NCBI GenBank assembly: GCA_965200435.1
Contig: OZ241337.1
Span: forward strand, 868,001 to 932,000
Origin: Bin75 sp965200435
GTDB lineage: Bacteria; Nitrospirota; Nitrospiria; Nitrospirales; UBA8639
DNA: 64,000 nt
Reading direction: 5' to 3'
The first letter of the stretch is position 1; every line of letters starts with the position of its first letter. A program made the position numbers and the translations under genes. Below the pieces are notes generated by a model. It worked only from the letters and a program-made list of their open reading frames with translations. It searched no databases and was not told the origin of the DNA. Positions 44,897 through 53,691 of this stretch are shown here, piece by piece.

Positions 44897-45871
44897 TCAC
44901 GATCCGTCTTTCAGACGCCGGTAGGCTTCGGTGCCCATAAGCGCCTTATTTTGCTCGGCGTAATCCCCTGGGGAGTTGCCGTCTTGGGTCCGCGCATAGG
45001 GGTAGGCCCCGGCGTCCAGCAACGCGTCAACCACGGCGGTGACGGCAGGTTGTTGGTTGAATCGGGCTGCAAAATGCAATGGGGAGCCGCCGTCTCGGGT
45101 GCGCGTGTTCGGATCGCTGCCGGCGTTGATCAAGGCGGCGATAACAGCGGGATTCTGGGTGCCCGCAGCCGACCAATGCAGGGGTGTGGCCCCGTCCTTG
45201 TTTCGTGCGTTCAGGTCAGCACCGGCATTCAGCAGGACGGCCACGACGGCTGGATTCGGATTGACCGCGGCCGCCCGATGCAGCGGGGTGAGCCACCACT
45301 TGTCGCGCGCGCTCGGGTTGGCCCCGGCGTCCAGCAGCACCGAGAGAACTTCGGGATTTGGGTTTCGCTCTGCTGCGCCATGCAGGGGTGTGGCGCTGTC
45401 TTGGGCCCGGGCGTTCGGGTCGGCCCCGGCATCCAGCAAAGCCGTGAGAATGGTGGGATCTCTACTGCCGGTGGCTGCCCAATGCAGGGGGGTGATGCCG
45501 TTTTCGGCCGCTGCATTCGCGTCGCCCCCCGCCTCAAGGAGTGCCATGATCGCTGCAGGCTTTTCCCTACCCATGGCCGCCCAATGCAGGGGCGTGTAGC
45601 CGGCGTTGGAGGTGACATTCGGGTCGGCCCCGGCGTCCAGGAGTGCGGCGATGACGGTCGGGTTATAGGCCGCCGCATGCAGGGGAGTCGAACCGTATTC
45701 ATCCTCCCGCGCGTTCAGGTCGGCGCCGGCGTGGAGGCAATCGGTGACGACTTCGGCAGTGGCGGTCTCGAAAAATTCCTTGGTGTTCCAGTGCTCACAG
45801 TCCGCGCCGTTGGCTGGCACCGGCCCGGCCACAAACAGGAAGCAAAGGCTGCATATTCCGATAGGTTTCAC
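44897..45871 (-). CDS. exported ankyrin-repeat protein
   Basis: A 324-residue protein with a signal peptide (GICSLCFLFVAGPVPANGA) and about eight ankyrin repeats of 33-36 residues. Each carries TPLHWAA or a variant and ALLDAGADPNAR. The repeats are highly alike, including at DNA level, which suggests recent expansion. Likely periplasmic protein-protein binding module. The partner is unknown. Confidence 0.85.
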   Translation of the reverse strand: MKPIGICSLCFLFVAGPVPANGADCEHWNTKEFFETATAEVVTDCLHAGADLNAREDEYGSTPLHAAAYNPTVIAALLDAGADPNVTSNAGYTPLHWAAMGREKPAAIMALLEAGGDANAAAENGITPLHWAATGSRDPTILTALLDAGADPNARAQDSATPLHGAAERNPNPEVLSVLLDAGANPSARDKWWLTPLHRAAAVNPNPAVVAVLLNAGADLNARNKDGATPLHWSAAGTQNPAVIAALINAGSDPNTRTRDGGSPLHFAARFNQQPAVTAVVDALLDAGAYPYARTQDGNSPGDYAEQNKALMGTEAYRRLKDGS

Positions 45872-45939
45872 GGACCCTCTTCCTCATAGGCAGTTCCCCC
45901 TTTGCTCTCAAGCGCAGCCATAGTACTTCACGATAAATC

Positions 45940-46470
45940 CGTCTATCAAGAGTGTGTATGGGTCCACCACCTTTGGCACTCGGGTTGACGTTGAAGGAGG
46001 AATGGTCCCGGAGATTGACGTCCCAGGCTATGGTGAGGCAACACGGCATGGTCAGCCAGCAGCCAGTCAGCGAATTTCCGGTTAACGGCGCCGAGATCGT
46101 CAAACAGCAAATCCTCGTGGTCGTCCACGAACTGTTCTTGGATGGTCCGATTGAACCATTCAGCATGGGCGTTCATGTCTGGGGACCGCGGATAGGTCCA
46201 CCAATGCGTGATGCCACAGGCATCAAGGCACTGCTGGAAGTGCCCTTGGAACTCGGCGCCGTTGTCGGAGAGGATGAACCGGGGGGGGGGGGGGGGGCAC
46301 TGGAGCGGGCAGCCAACGCCTGCGGATCGCCGCCGGCCTGGGTGAGCACCCGCTGCCAGCGGGAGAGTGTGCCGCGGCTGACCCCAAAGGCCTCCCCGTG
46401 GCCGTGGGGCCGTACCGGGCGAAGAATTGGAAAATCTTGAATCGGTGTTGGGCATCGTTGGGTGTCATGT
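45940..46470 (-). pseudogene. IS481-like transposase with internal deletion at a G17 tract
   Basis: The N-terminal part (from about 46470) reads HRFKIFQFFARYGPTATG, then in shifted frame GEAFGVSRGTLSRWQRVL and GDPQALAARS, an HTH domain. After the homopolymer another frame gives RFILSDNGAEFQGHFQQCLD, SPDMNAHAEWFNRTIQEQF and DLGAVNRKFADWLL, the end of a DDE integrase core. About 100-150 central residues are missing and the frames disagree. Confidence 0.8.
46281..46297. repeat. G homopolymer (17 G)
   Basis: Seventeen G between GATGAACC and CACTGGAGC, exactly where the transposase loses its middle part. Possible misassembly or a deletion scar. Confidence 0.95.
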
Positions 46471-46492
46471 CCCAACAATGCCCGATTTCCGC

Positions 46493-46627
46493 TAAGGAAC
46501 CTCTGATTTCGTGTGATAGCGGGATGCAGGGCAAGGCGACCCCGAAGCTTATCAGAGAGAGGTGAAGGTTGAGCGAGGACACCACGCAGCCATGCGCCAG
46601 ATCGTGCACGAAATCAGAGGTTCCCTA
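46493..46627 (-). mobile_element. MITE copy 5 (about 135 bp, opposite orientation)
   Basis: From TAAGGAACCTCTGATTTCG to CGAAATCAGAGGTTCCCTA. It shares AGGTTGAGCGAGGACACCACG... in shorter form with copy 4 and lacks some 12 bases of the middle. The region 46628-46861 after it contains no gene I recognise. Confidence 0.88.
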
Positions 46628-46861
46628 CGCAATAAAATCCCCGGATGCGGAAGCCGACATGGCGGATTTGCATGGTCCCTCCTCCTGTTTCGAGGAATGC
46701 CAAAGGTTTCTGAACTTATACAGAGTGCGGTTTGCCACGGGTTTGATCGCAAGCGTTTCATCAGACGTTGAGAAGTGTTCGGCTCTTTCTTTACGGTGTT
46801 GTCTCAAGAAAATGGACATCACTGTGTTTAGACAGCGGCCTGCTCAAGTGACTTGCCCGCA

Positions 46862-47647
46862 ATGACATCGCCTTCAACGATCCACCCCATCAGTAGCGCG
46901 CAGAATGCCCACGTGAAGCGATGGGTGGCGTTGCAGGAAGCTCGCGGGATTGAACGGTTCCGGCAATGCCTCGTCTCGGGGAGAGCAGTCGTTCGGGAAA
47001 CCCTGGTTCAGCACCCCGCGCACTGTCTCGAACTCATCCACCGCGCCCGGACACCCGTGTCTTTTCCGATTCCGGCCTACGTTCAGACCTATGCCCTATC
47101 CGCGCCGCTCTTCGAAAGGATCGATCTCTTCGGCACGGGGGCTCCGATCCTGGTCTGCCAAGTCCCTCCGTTTGCCTCCGCAGACCTTGAGGCTCAACCG
47201 CAGGGCCTCGAAGTTCTGTGCCCTCTGGGAGATCCGGCGAACGTGGGAGCCTTAATCCGGACCGCAGTGTCCATGGGGATCGAACGAGTCATCCTGCTCA
47301 AAGAATCAGCCCATCCCTACCACCCCAAAGCGATCCGGGCAGCCAGCGGGACGACGTTCGCGGTGTCCCTGGTTCAGGGACCTTCGATCATGGATTTGCC
47401 CGAAGTGGTTACATGGGTTACCCTGGATGCGCGGGGTGAGAATTTGCCCGCATTTCGCTGGCCGAAAGACATTCGACTATTGGTTGGAGAAGAAGGGCTT
47501 GGCGCGCCGTTTTTCCCCTCCGGCAAACGACTCGCCGTTCCCATGACGGACTCGGTCGAATCCCTCAATGCCGTCGTCGCCGCGGGCATGGCGCTCTATG
47601 CCTATCGTGTACAGCATCCCTTGACAAACCAAGGCTTTCGCAGCTAG
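46862..47647 (+). CDS. TrmH/SpoU-family RNA methyltransferase
   Basis: A 261-residue SPOUT enzyme methylating rRNA or tRNA ribose. The N-terminal substrate-binding part has SSAQNAHVKRWVALQEARGI. The catalytic knot shows LCPLGDPANVGALIRTAVSMGIERVIL, IRAASGTTFAV, LLVGEEGLG and PMTDSVESLNAVVAAGMALYAYR. A TTG at 46853 is an alternative start. The target nucleotide is unknown. Confidence 0.9.
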   Translation: MTSPSTIHPISSAQNAHVKRWVALQEARGIERFRQCLVSGRAVVRETLVQHPAHCLELIHRARTPVSFPIPAYVQTYALSAPLFERIDLFGTGAPILVCQVPPFASADLEAQPQGLEVLCPLGDPANVGALIRTAVSMGIERVILLKESAHPYHPKAIRAASGTTFAVSLVQGPSIMDLPEVVTWVTLDARGENLPAFRWPKDIRLLVGEEGLGAPFFPSGKRLAVPMTDSVESLNAVVAAGMALYAYRVQHPLTNQGFRS

Positions 47648-47721
47648 GCCTATGACTTGCCGCAGGCACAAGTGTTGCACACATGGCGTCAGAACCATGT
47701 AGGATAACCAGGAGGAACCAG

Positions 47722-47937
47722 ATGCCAGTCAACGTGCTTCGCAAAGATATTCCCAAAGGACAAAAACCGCCGGGCTGGGTCTCCACTCAGGAACAGGAGA
47801 ATGCGTCCGGTGCAGAAGACAAACTCAAGGAAGCCGACCTGGCCGTGAAAGAACAGGAAGCCTTGTGGGAATCGGAAGAAATCGGCATCGTGCGCTGGTC
47901 CGGTGAGGAAGGCCAGCGTTTCAGCGATCCCGAGTAG
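47722..47937 (+). CDS. small hydrophilic hypothetical protein
   Basis: A 71-residue protein from ATG 47722, with CAGGAGG six bases before. It is rich in Glu/Lys (LKEADLAVKEQEALWESEE), with WVSTQEQE early and VRWSGEEGQRFSDPE at the end. No known domain. It is single and short, but the strong ribosome-binding site supports translation. Confidence 0.6.
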   Translation: MPVNVLRKDIPKGQKPPGWVSTQEQENASGAEDKLKEADLAVKEQEALWESEEIGIVRWSGEEGQRFSDPE

Positions 47938-48101
47938 AGGTGTTATCGGTCATTCCTGTATGTGTTCAGTTATGCATTGACACCGTTCACGGCCTCCTGC
48001 TGTCCTTCCCGACAGTTCTCACCGGGAGTCCGTAATGAACAGCGCACGTTAGCGATAGTGAATAAGGGTGTCATGAAACGAATCCGGGAGAGAGAATCAC
48101 C

Positions 48102-49385
48102 ATGAAGAAAGCCACGTCGAAAACATTATTTGCCCGTGCACAAAAATATATTCCCGGAGGGGTGAACAGCCCGGTCCGCGCGTTTCGGTCGGTCGGAGGG
48201 CATCCGTTATTCATCAAACGCGCGCAAGGCGCCACGGTGACCGACGTGGACGGCAACACGTACCTGGATTACGTAGCCTCGTGGGGACCCATGATCCTGG
48301 GACATGCCTATCCGTCGGTGATCCGGGCGATTCAGCAGGCTGCCAGGGCGGGAACCAGTTACGGCGCGCCGACCCTCCAGGAACTGACGTTGGCCCAAAT
48401 GATTTGCGAGGCCTTCCCCTCCATTGACAAGGTTCGACTCGTGAATTCCGGCACGGAAGCCGTGATGAGCGCCATTCGCGTGGCGCGTGGCTTCACCAAA
48501 CGCGAGGCCATCCTCAAATTCGAAGGCTGTTACCACGGCCATGCCGATCATCTGTTGGTCAAGGCGGGGTCCGGGGCTGCGACGCTGGGGCTTCCCGATA
48601 GTCCAGGCGTGCCCAAGGCCGCAGCGAGTCAGACGCTCACCGCGGCCTATAACGATTTCACAGCCGTGAAGCGCCTCGTGCGGCAACATTGGCGGAAACT
48701 GGCCTGTATCATTGTCGAACCGGTCGCAGGCAACATGGGCGTCGTGCTGCCGCAGCGGGACTTCCTTCAGCACCTGCGGGAACTCACCACCCAATACGGC
48801 ATCCTCTTGATCTTCGACGAGGTGATTTCCGGCTTTCGCGTGGCCTATGGCGGAGCCCAGACTCTATACGGCGTCGCCCCAGATCTCACGTGCCTGGGAA
48901 AAATCATCGGCGGCGGATTGCCGGTGGGCGCCTACGGTGGATCACACGCGATCATGGATCTGGTGGCGCCGGCAGGTCCGGTCTATCAAGCCGGGACGCT
49001 TTCGGGCAATCCCCTGGCCGTGACCGCCGGCATCGAGACCTTGAAAAAACTCAAGACCGCCGGGGTGTATGAAAAATTGGAGCGGCGTGGAAGCCAGCTA
49101 GCCCAAGGCCTAGCGCAAGCCGCGCGGCGGGCCAACGTCCCGTTTTATCAAACGCGGGTCGGTTCCCTGCTGGGTGGATTTTTCACGGAAGGCCCTGTGG
49201 TGGATTACCAGTCGGCCAAACAATCCGATACGGCCCGATACGCCAAGTTCTTCCACCACACGTTGAAACGCGGTCCCTACTTCGCCCCGTCCCAATTCGA
49301 AGCCGCCTTCGTCTCGACGGCGCACACCTCGGCAGATATCGAACACACCATCAAGGCTGTTTCCGAGGCCTTGAAGCGGTTGTAA
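48102..49385 (+). CDS. hemL: glutamate-1-semialdehyde 2,1-aminomutase
   Basis: A 427-residue PLP enzyme making 5-aminolevulinate in the C5 heme pathway. It shows IPGGVNSPVRAF, VRLVNSGTEAVMSAIRVARGFT, CYHGHADHLLV, the DEV of LIFDEVISGFR, and the PLP lysine in LGKIIGGGLPVGAYGG, then PVYQAGTLSGNPLA. Full length and intact. It appears monocistronic. Confidence 0.97.
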   Translation: MKKATSKTLFARAQKYIPGGVNSPVRAFRSVGGHPLFIKRAQGATVTDVDGNTYLDYVASWGPMILGHAYPSVIRAIQQAARAGTSYGAPTLQELTLAQMICEAFPSIDKVRLVNSGTEAVMSAIRVARGFTKREAILKFEGCYHGHADHLLVKAGSGAATLGLPDSPGVPKAAASQTLTAAYNDFTAVKRLVRQHWRKLACIIVEPVAGNMGVVLPQRDFLQHLRELTTQYGILLIFDEVISGFRVAYGGAQTLYGVAPDLTCLGKIIGGGLPVGAYGGSHAIMDLVAPAGPVYQAGTLSGNPLAVTAGIETLKKLKTAGVYEKLERRGSQLAQGLAQAARRANVPFYQTRVGSLLGGFFTEGPVVDYQSAKQSDTARYAKFFHHTLKRGPYFAPSQFEAAFVSTAHTSADIEHTIKAVSEALKRL

Positions 49386-49476
49386 TCCCCAGGGGGAGGG
49401 TGAGTAGAACGCATGGCCTGTGACACATGCCTCTCCGGTCGTTTGGATGTTCCTGCGGCGGTCGCGCCCAAACAGT

Positions 49477-50727
49477 TCAGGTTGCGTCCCAAAGCGAGCG
49501 CAACGGCACGGCATACAGTTTGTCGTCCATTTTTCCACTTGTTTCGCCGTTGTAAACCAGCACACCGCAGGTAAAATGTTTTCCCGCTGCGGCTTTCAGC
49601 CTCCGCAAACCATGAAAATCGGATGTGTTTAAGGTAGCGGATGCCTTGACTTCCACGCCCGCCAGGGTAAACGCCCCTCTCTGTATCACAATATCCACTT
49701 CCGTTTCCTTGTCCACTTTCTCCCGATAGTGAAAAAACTTGTGCGGCTCCTTATGTCCACTTGCCTGCCGTTGCAGTTCCTGCAAGACGAACGTTTCAAG
49801 AACGTGGCCCAAAAGGGAACGGTCGCTCATAAGCGTCCGTTGATCCAAATCCATTAACGCGCAGGCAATTCCGGTGTCGCTGAGATGGAGTTTCGGGGTT
49901 TTTATCAGCCGCTTGACACGGTTGTTGTGCCACGCCGGCAGTGTCTCCACCAGAAACATCTTCTTAAGGAGTGACAGATACTCATGAACCGTCGGTCTGC
50001 TCAGTTGAAACGATGACGACAGCCCGTTGACGCTCAGGAGTTGGGCCGTCTGCGCCGCGGCCACAGCCAGCAGGTCCGACAGGATTTCCGGTGACCTGAT
50101 ATTGGAAATATCCGGGACGTCCCTTTGAACAAGGGCTTCAATGTAACTCTTATACCAGCCAACCCGACGCCGTTCACTGGAAAGTCGCAACGCGGCGGGG
50201 TAGCCACCCGCCACAATGCGATGGACCATGTTCTCCCCCGGAGTTTTATTTTGGCGATGCTTGAAACCGGAGGAAAACAGAGAGTCAAGAAACGTGGGAG
50301 GGGTTTGTGAAATCTCGCTTTGTGACAAAGGATGCAATCTGATAATTTGCATACGGCCCGCAAGGGAATCCGTTATCTCCCGCACTTGCAGGACGTTCAC
50401 CGAGCCGGTCAGGATAAAACGTCCGGGGGTACGGTTGCGATCAACCGACAATTTAATTGAGGAAAACAGACGGGGAACCTTCTGAACCTCATCCAGGATG
50501 ACCCGCTCCGGCAAATCGTTCACAAAACCGATAGGATCGGTTTCGGCAAAACGGCGTATATCCTCATCGTCAAAACTTCTGTAAGCGTATCCCGCGGGAT
50601 GGCCCACCATTTGAGCAAGCGTCGTCTTCCCGCACTGACGCGGACCCTGAATCAGCACAACCGGAGAATCCTCCATCGCTTCCTTCAGGTGCGACCCGAT
50701 ATGACGGACATAAACGGCTTTTTTCAT
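49477..50727 (-). CDS. AAA_14/DUF4143 ATP-binding protein
   Basis: A 416-residue protein. The N-terminal P-loop module has QGPRQCGKTTLAQMV (Walker A), YRSFDDEDIRRFA, VILDEVQKVP (Walker B) and FILTGSVNVLQ (sensor 1). The C-terminal DUF4143 part has LSVNGLSSSFQLSRPTVHEYLSLLKKMFLVETL, a winged helix, and KVDKETEVDIVIQRGAFTLAGVEVKAS, a nuclease-like (D..V...EVK) strand set. The role is unknown; the family is sporadic and island-associated. Six 23-bp repeats lie immediately before the start codon and may be its operators. Confidence 0.85.
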   Translation of the reverse strand: MKKAVYVRHIGSHLKEAMEDSPVVLIQGPRQCGKTTLAQMVGHPAGYAYRSFDDEDIRRFAETDPIGFVNDLPERVILDEVQKVPRLFSSIKLSVDRNRTPGRFILTGSVNVLQVREITDSLAGRMQIIRLHPLSQSEISQTPPTFLDSLFSSGFKHRQNKTPGENMVHRIVAGGYPAALRLSSERRRVGWYKSYIEALVQRDVPDISNIRSPEILSDLLAVAAAQTAQLLSVNGLSSSFQLSRPTVHEYLSLLKKMFLVETLPAWHNNRVKRLIKTPKLHLSDTGIACALMDLDQRTLMSDRSLLGHVLETFVLQELQRQASGHKEPHKFFHYREKVDKETEVDIVIQRGAFTLAGVEVKASATLNTSDFHGLRRLKAAAGKHFTCGVLVYNGETSGKMDDKLYAVPLRSLWDAT

Positions 50728-50729
50728 CG

Positions 50730-50867
50730 ATGACCAATTGTAACGTTAGAGCATGACTAATTGAAAGTTTATAGCATGATTGATTGTAATTTTAATGCAT
50801 GACCAATTGTAATATTATATGATGACTAATTGAAAGTATTAGTCATGACCGATTGCAAGGTTGAGGC
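50730..50867. repeat. six tandem 23-bp iteron-like repeats
   Basis: Units begin at 50730, 50753, 50776, 50799, 50822 and 50845, with an exact 23-base period. Consensus ATGACYAATTGWAANNTTA plus four variable bases; odd and even units differ at ATTGTAA against ATTGAAA. They fill the space from three bases before the DUF4143 start codon through its promoter region, and include a TATAAT on the minus strand (within 50811-50820). Confidence 0.9.
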
Positions 50868-50972
50868 AGGCAAGTGAAGAGGACGGATGCCGACGTCGAA
50901 CCTCACAGAGCGTCCGACGCTACGGCACATTGTCGGGCCACCGGCATCCGAAACGCCACAGTCGTTCGGATG

Positions 50973-51350
50973 CTACGCGGCGGTTCCGTGAGCATGTCGC
51001 GCCAGGAGATCCGGGACGTCACCGGGAGTCGTGGATACGGCCCATGACCAAGGACCGAAGCCGCCATGGGCATTGACGGCTTTGACCCATTCATCGAGAA
51101 ACCGGCGTTTGGTTTGGTCTTGCTCGCTGTCCTGACCTTTGGTTTCCAATACCAACATGTCACCGGATGCGAATCTGATGAGAAAGTCGGGCCGATACTT
51201 CCGCACCACGCCGTGATAGATGTAGAGTACCTCGAACCCGAGGTGATCGTTCTTCACCCACGCCGCGACCGCGGGGTGGCGATCAAGGGCAAAGGCCTCG
51301 GACGCCTCCCACGTGCTGTCATAGACGCAGAAATTGAGTGAGGGAAGTTG
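50973..51350 (-). pseudogene. C-terminal fragment of a restriction/helicase protein (PD-(D/E)XK)
   Basis: The frame reads FCVYDSTWEASEAFALDRHP, VAAWVKNDHLGFEVLYIYHG, YRPDFLIRFASGDMLVLETKG and FLDEWVKAVNAHGGFGPW. PDFLIRF...LVLETKG is the D-x(n)-ExK nuclease site that ends type III-like restriction helicases. The helicase and the start are absent, and upstream DNA (51350-51544) is REP-like. A decayed defence gene. Confidence 0.7.
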
Positions 51351-51439
51351 GGGTGAAAGAATGGAGAGAATGATACAACTGCTCCGGTACGGCGTCGGTC
51401 TGTTCTGTGCGGAGTTTGCGTGCGAGGGTGAGGAGATGA

Positions 51440-51500
51440 GGGGCGAGGGGCGTGTTCCCCTCACCCGGCCTTTGGCCTCCCTCTCCCAGAGGGAGAGGGA
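51440..51500. repeat. REP-like palindrome cluster
   Basis: GAGGGGCGTGTTCCCCTC and CTCCCTCTCCCAGAGGGAGAGGGAG form hairpins between the restriction fragment and the acidic small protein. Similar sequences lie in larC and before argD. Confidence 0.6.
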
Positions 51501-51544
51501 GTTGGGTCTCTTCACCTTCTCCCGGAAGAAAAGGGAGTGTTTGT

Positions 51545-51790
51545 TTATTCGTCGTCATCATCGTCGTCATCCTCATCTTCGGCTTCCAGCGCGGCTTGGC
51601 GCATCTGCTCTTCCATAGCGTTGTGAATCAGCATCCGAATGAACATCGAAATCACGGACCCTTTTTCCAAGGTCCCGCCTGGTGGGACCGCGATCCGGCC
51701 TTCTTCCACCATTTTGTCCAACCATTTTTTTTGGTCGGGGGTCACGTGGAGCGGAATTTCAATGAGTGGAATTTTTCCGAACATATCCAT
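51545..51790 (-). CDS. small acidic-tailed hypothetical protein
   Basis: An 81-residue protein from ATG 51790, after AAGGAGGGTTGG. Residues 1-60 (LIEIPLHVTPDQKKWLDKMV ... SVISMFIRMLIHNAMEEQ) look like a ribbon-helix-helix or small helical module. The last 15 residues are almost all Asp/Glu. It follows dapB by 31 bases and ends the arg-lys operon. Possibly a DNA-mimic or regulator; not shown. Confidence 0.6.
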   Translation of the reverse strand: MDMFGKIPLIEIPLHVTPDQKKWLDKMVEEGRIAVPPGGTLEKGSVISMFIRMLIHNAMEEQMRQAALEAEDEDDDDDDDE

Positions 51791-51821
51791 AATCCAACCC
51801 TCCTTATTCCTGTAGTTTGCG

Positions 51822-52643
51822 TTATTGGGATAACCCCAGCACGTCGGCCATGCCGTACCAGCCTGGGGGCTGATGTACGACCCATTCTGCGGCGCGTAAG
51901 GCACCGTGCGCAAACGGGTCCCGATTGTGGGCACAGTGCGTGATCTCGATGCGCTCTCCGGGTCCGGCATAGAGCACGGTATGGTCGCCCACGATGTCAC
52001 CGGCTCTCACGCTCTGGATGCCGATTTCGTGTTTCGGGCGTTCTCCGATGAGGCCGTGACGCGCGTAGATTCCCGCTTCTTCCAGGTCCCAGCCTTTGGC
52101 CGCAGCCAGGACTTCGGCCAGCTTCAGTGCGGTGCCGCTCGGGGCGTCTTTTTTCTTGTTATGATGCGCATCGATGATTTCCAGGTCATAGTCATCGCCG
52201 AGCGCCTGGGCTACCTTTCCGATCATCTGCAGCAACACCGTAATTCCCACGCTCATATTGGGTGCTTGAACGCAGGGGATCGATTCCGCACGTTGCCGGA
52301 GTTGGTTCATGTCATCGGGAGACAATCCCGTAGTGCCGATGACCATGGCGCACCCATACTGGGCTGCTTGATTCACGTGACGCAACGTGGCCGCCGGTGC
52401 GGTGAAATCAATGACCACCTGGCTTTGGGGCAGGGCCTGCGCGAGATCGTCCGTCAACGAGACCCCCAGCGGTCCGCAGCCGGCCACGTCCCCGGCGTCT
52501 TTGCCAAGGGCCGGGTGGCCTTCCACTTCCGTGGCCCCGGCCAGTCGCAGGCGGGATGATTCGTTAACGAGGGAAACCAAGCGTTTCCCCATTCGTCCTG
52601 CGGCGCCGGTGACGGTGACGGTGGTTAGGGAAGCCATGAGCAT
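51822..52643 (-). CDS. dapB: 4-hydroxy-tetrahydrodipicolinate reductase
   Basis: A 273-residue enzyme of the diaminopimelate/lysine pathway. It shows the NAD(P) motif VTGAAGRMGKRLV, VVIDFTAPAAT, MVIGTTGLS, APNMSVGITVLL, and the catalytic EIIDAHHNKKKDAPSGTALKLA. A second ATG two codons in is an alternative start. It lies 106 bases after dapA. Confidence 0.96.
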   Translation of the reverse strand: MLMASLTTVTVTGAAGRMGKRLVSLVNESSRLRLAGATEVEGHPALGKDAGDVAGCGPLGVSLTDDLAQALPQSQVVIDFTAPAATLRHVNQAAQYGCAMVIGTTGLSPDDMNQLRQRAESIPCVQAPNMSVGITVLLQMIGKVAQALGDDYDLEIIDAHHNKKKDAPSGTALKLAEVLAAAKGWDLEEAGIYARHGLIGERPKHEIGIQSVRAGDIVGDHTVLYAGPGERIEITHCAHNRDPFAHGALRAAEWVVHQPPGWYGMADVLGLSQ

Positions 52644-52749
52644 TCAACGACGACTATAGTGTCTCATGCCGGATTCCCGCTAAAAACTGCGGGAATGACG
52701 GAGCACACAGTAGGCAACGATGCAGCATTATGTCTTAAAGACGCGACGT

Positions 52750-53622
52750 TCAGATCAACCCGGTATCCTTCATGACCTGTCGGAGTCGTTCACGATTGTC
52801 CGACGACAGCGGCGTGAGCGGCAGCCGGAGGTCCGGTTCGATTTTGTGCATCATGACCAGGGCTTCTTTGACCGGAATGGGGTTGGTTTCATAGAACAGG
52901 GCATTGAACAGCGACGCGAGTTTGAAATGAGTGGCGCGCGCCTCGGCAACGTTCCCGGCCAGGGCGGCGTTCACCAAATCGGCCATGTCTTTCGGCGCCA
53001 CGTTGGCCGTCACCGTAATCACCCCCTTGGCCCCCAGTGCCATCATCGGCAGGGTCAGGGAATCGTCCCCGGAGAGCACGGTGAAATGCTCATCGCATTG
53101 GTGAATGATGTCGGAGACCTGCCCCAACGACCCGCTGCCTTCCTTGATCCCTGCCACGGTGTCGAGTTTGGCGAGCCGTGCAATAGTGGCCGGGGTCATG
53201 TTCACGCTGGTGCGGCCCGGAATGTTGTAGAGGATCAAGGGCAGATCCACGGCCTTGGCCACCGCCGCATAGTGCTGATACAGGCCTTCTTGAGTCGGCT
53301 TGTTGTAGTAGGGCGTAATGAGGAGCGCGCCGTCCGCGCCGGCCCGTTTGGCGTGAGCGGTGAAGGCAATCGCCTCGTCCGTGGCATTCGAGCCGGTGCC
53401 GGCAATCACCGGGACCCGCCGGTTCACGGTTTCGACGGTGAACGCCACGACGTGCTCGTGTTCTTCGTGCGAGAGCGTGGCGGATTCCCCCGTGGTCCCG
53501 CAGGGAACGATGCCGTGCGTGCCGTTGGCGATTTGAAATTCGATCAACTCGCGATACGCGGTTTCGTCAAATGCGCCGTTCTTGAACGGCGTGACGATTG
53601 CGACAAGGGATCCTGAAAACAT
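52750..53622 (-). CDS. dapA: 4-hydroxy-tetrahydrodipicolinate synthase
   Basis: A 290-residue class I aldolase condensing pyruvate and aspartate semialdehyde. It shows GSLVAIVTPFKNGAFDE, VPCGTTGESATLSHEEH, LYNIPGRTSVNM with the Tyr of the proton relay, and the Schiff-base lysine in AGIKEGSG. Full length. Confidence 0.97.
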   Translation of the reverse strand: MFSGSLVAIVTPFKNGAFDETAYRELIEFQIANGTHGIVPCGTTGESATLSHEEHEHVVAFTVETVNRRVPVIAGTGSNATDEAIAFTAHAKRAGADGALLITPYYNKPTQEGLYQHYAAVAKAVDLPLILYNIPGRTSVNMTPATIARLAKLDTVAGIKEGSGSLGQVSDIIHQCDEHFTVLSGDDSLTLPMMALGAKGVITVTANVAPKDMADLVNAALAGNVAEARATHFKLASLFNALFYETNPIPVKEALVMMHKIEPDLRLPLTPLSSDNRERLRQVMKDTGLI

Positions 53623-53691
53623 CGTGCGACCTTTGGTGAAAAATCCGTGTGCCTCAGTGTGACGAACGGATGGCCGTCCGCCGATCCATCC

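Noticed and set aside
44951..45889. Plus-strand frames of over 300 codons in the ankyrin gene
   Set aside because: They mirror the ankyrin repeats on the opposite strand; the minus-strand protein has a signal peptide and canonical repeats.
50730..50867. Possible CRISPR array
   Set aside because: Units are contiguous 23-mers with no unique spacers between them, so they are tandem iterons.
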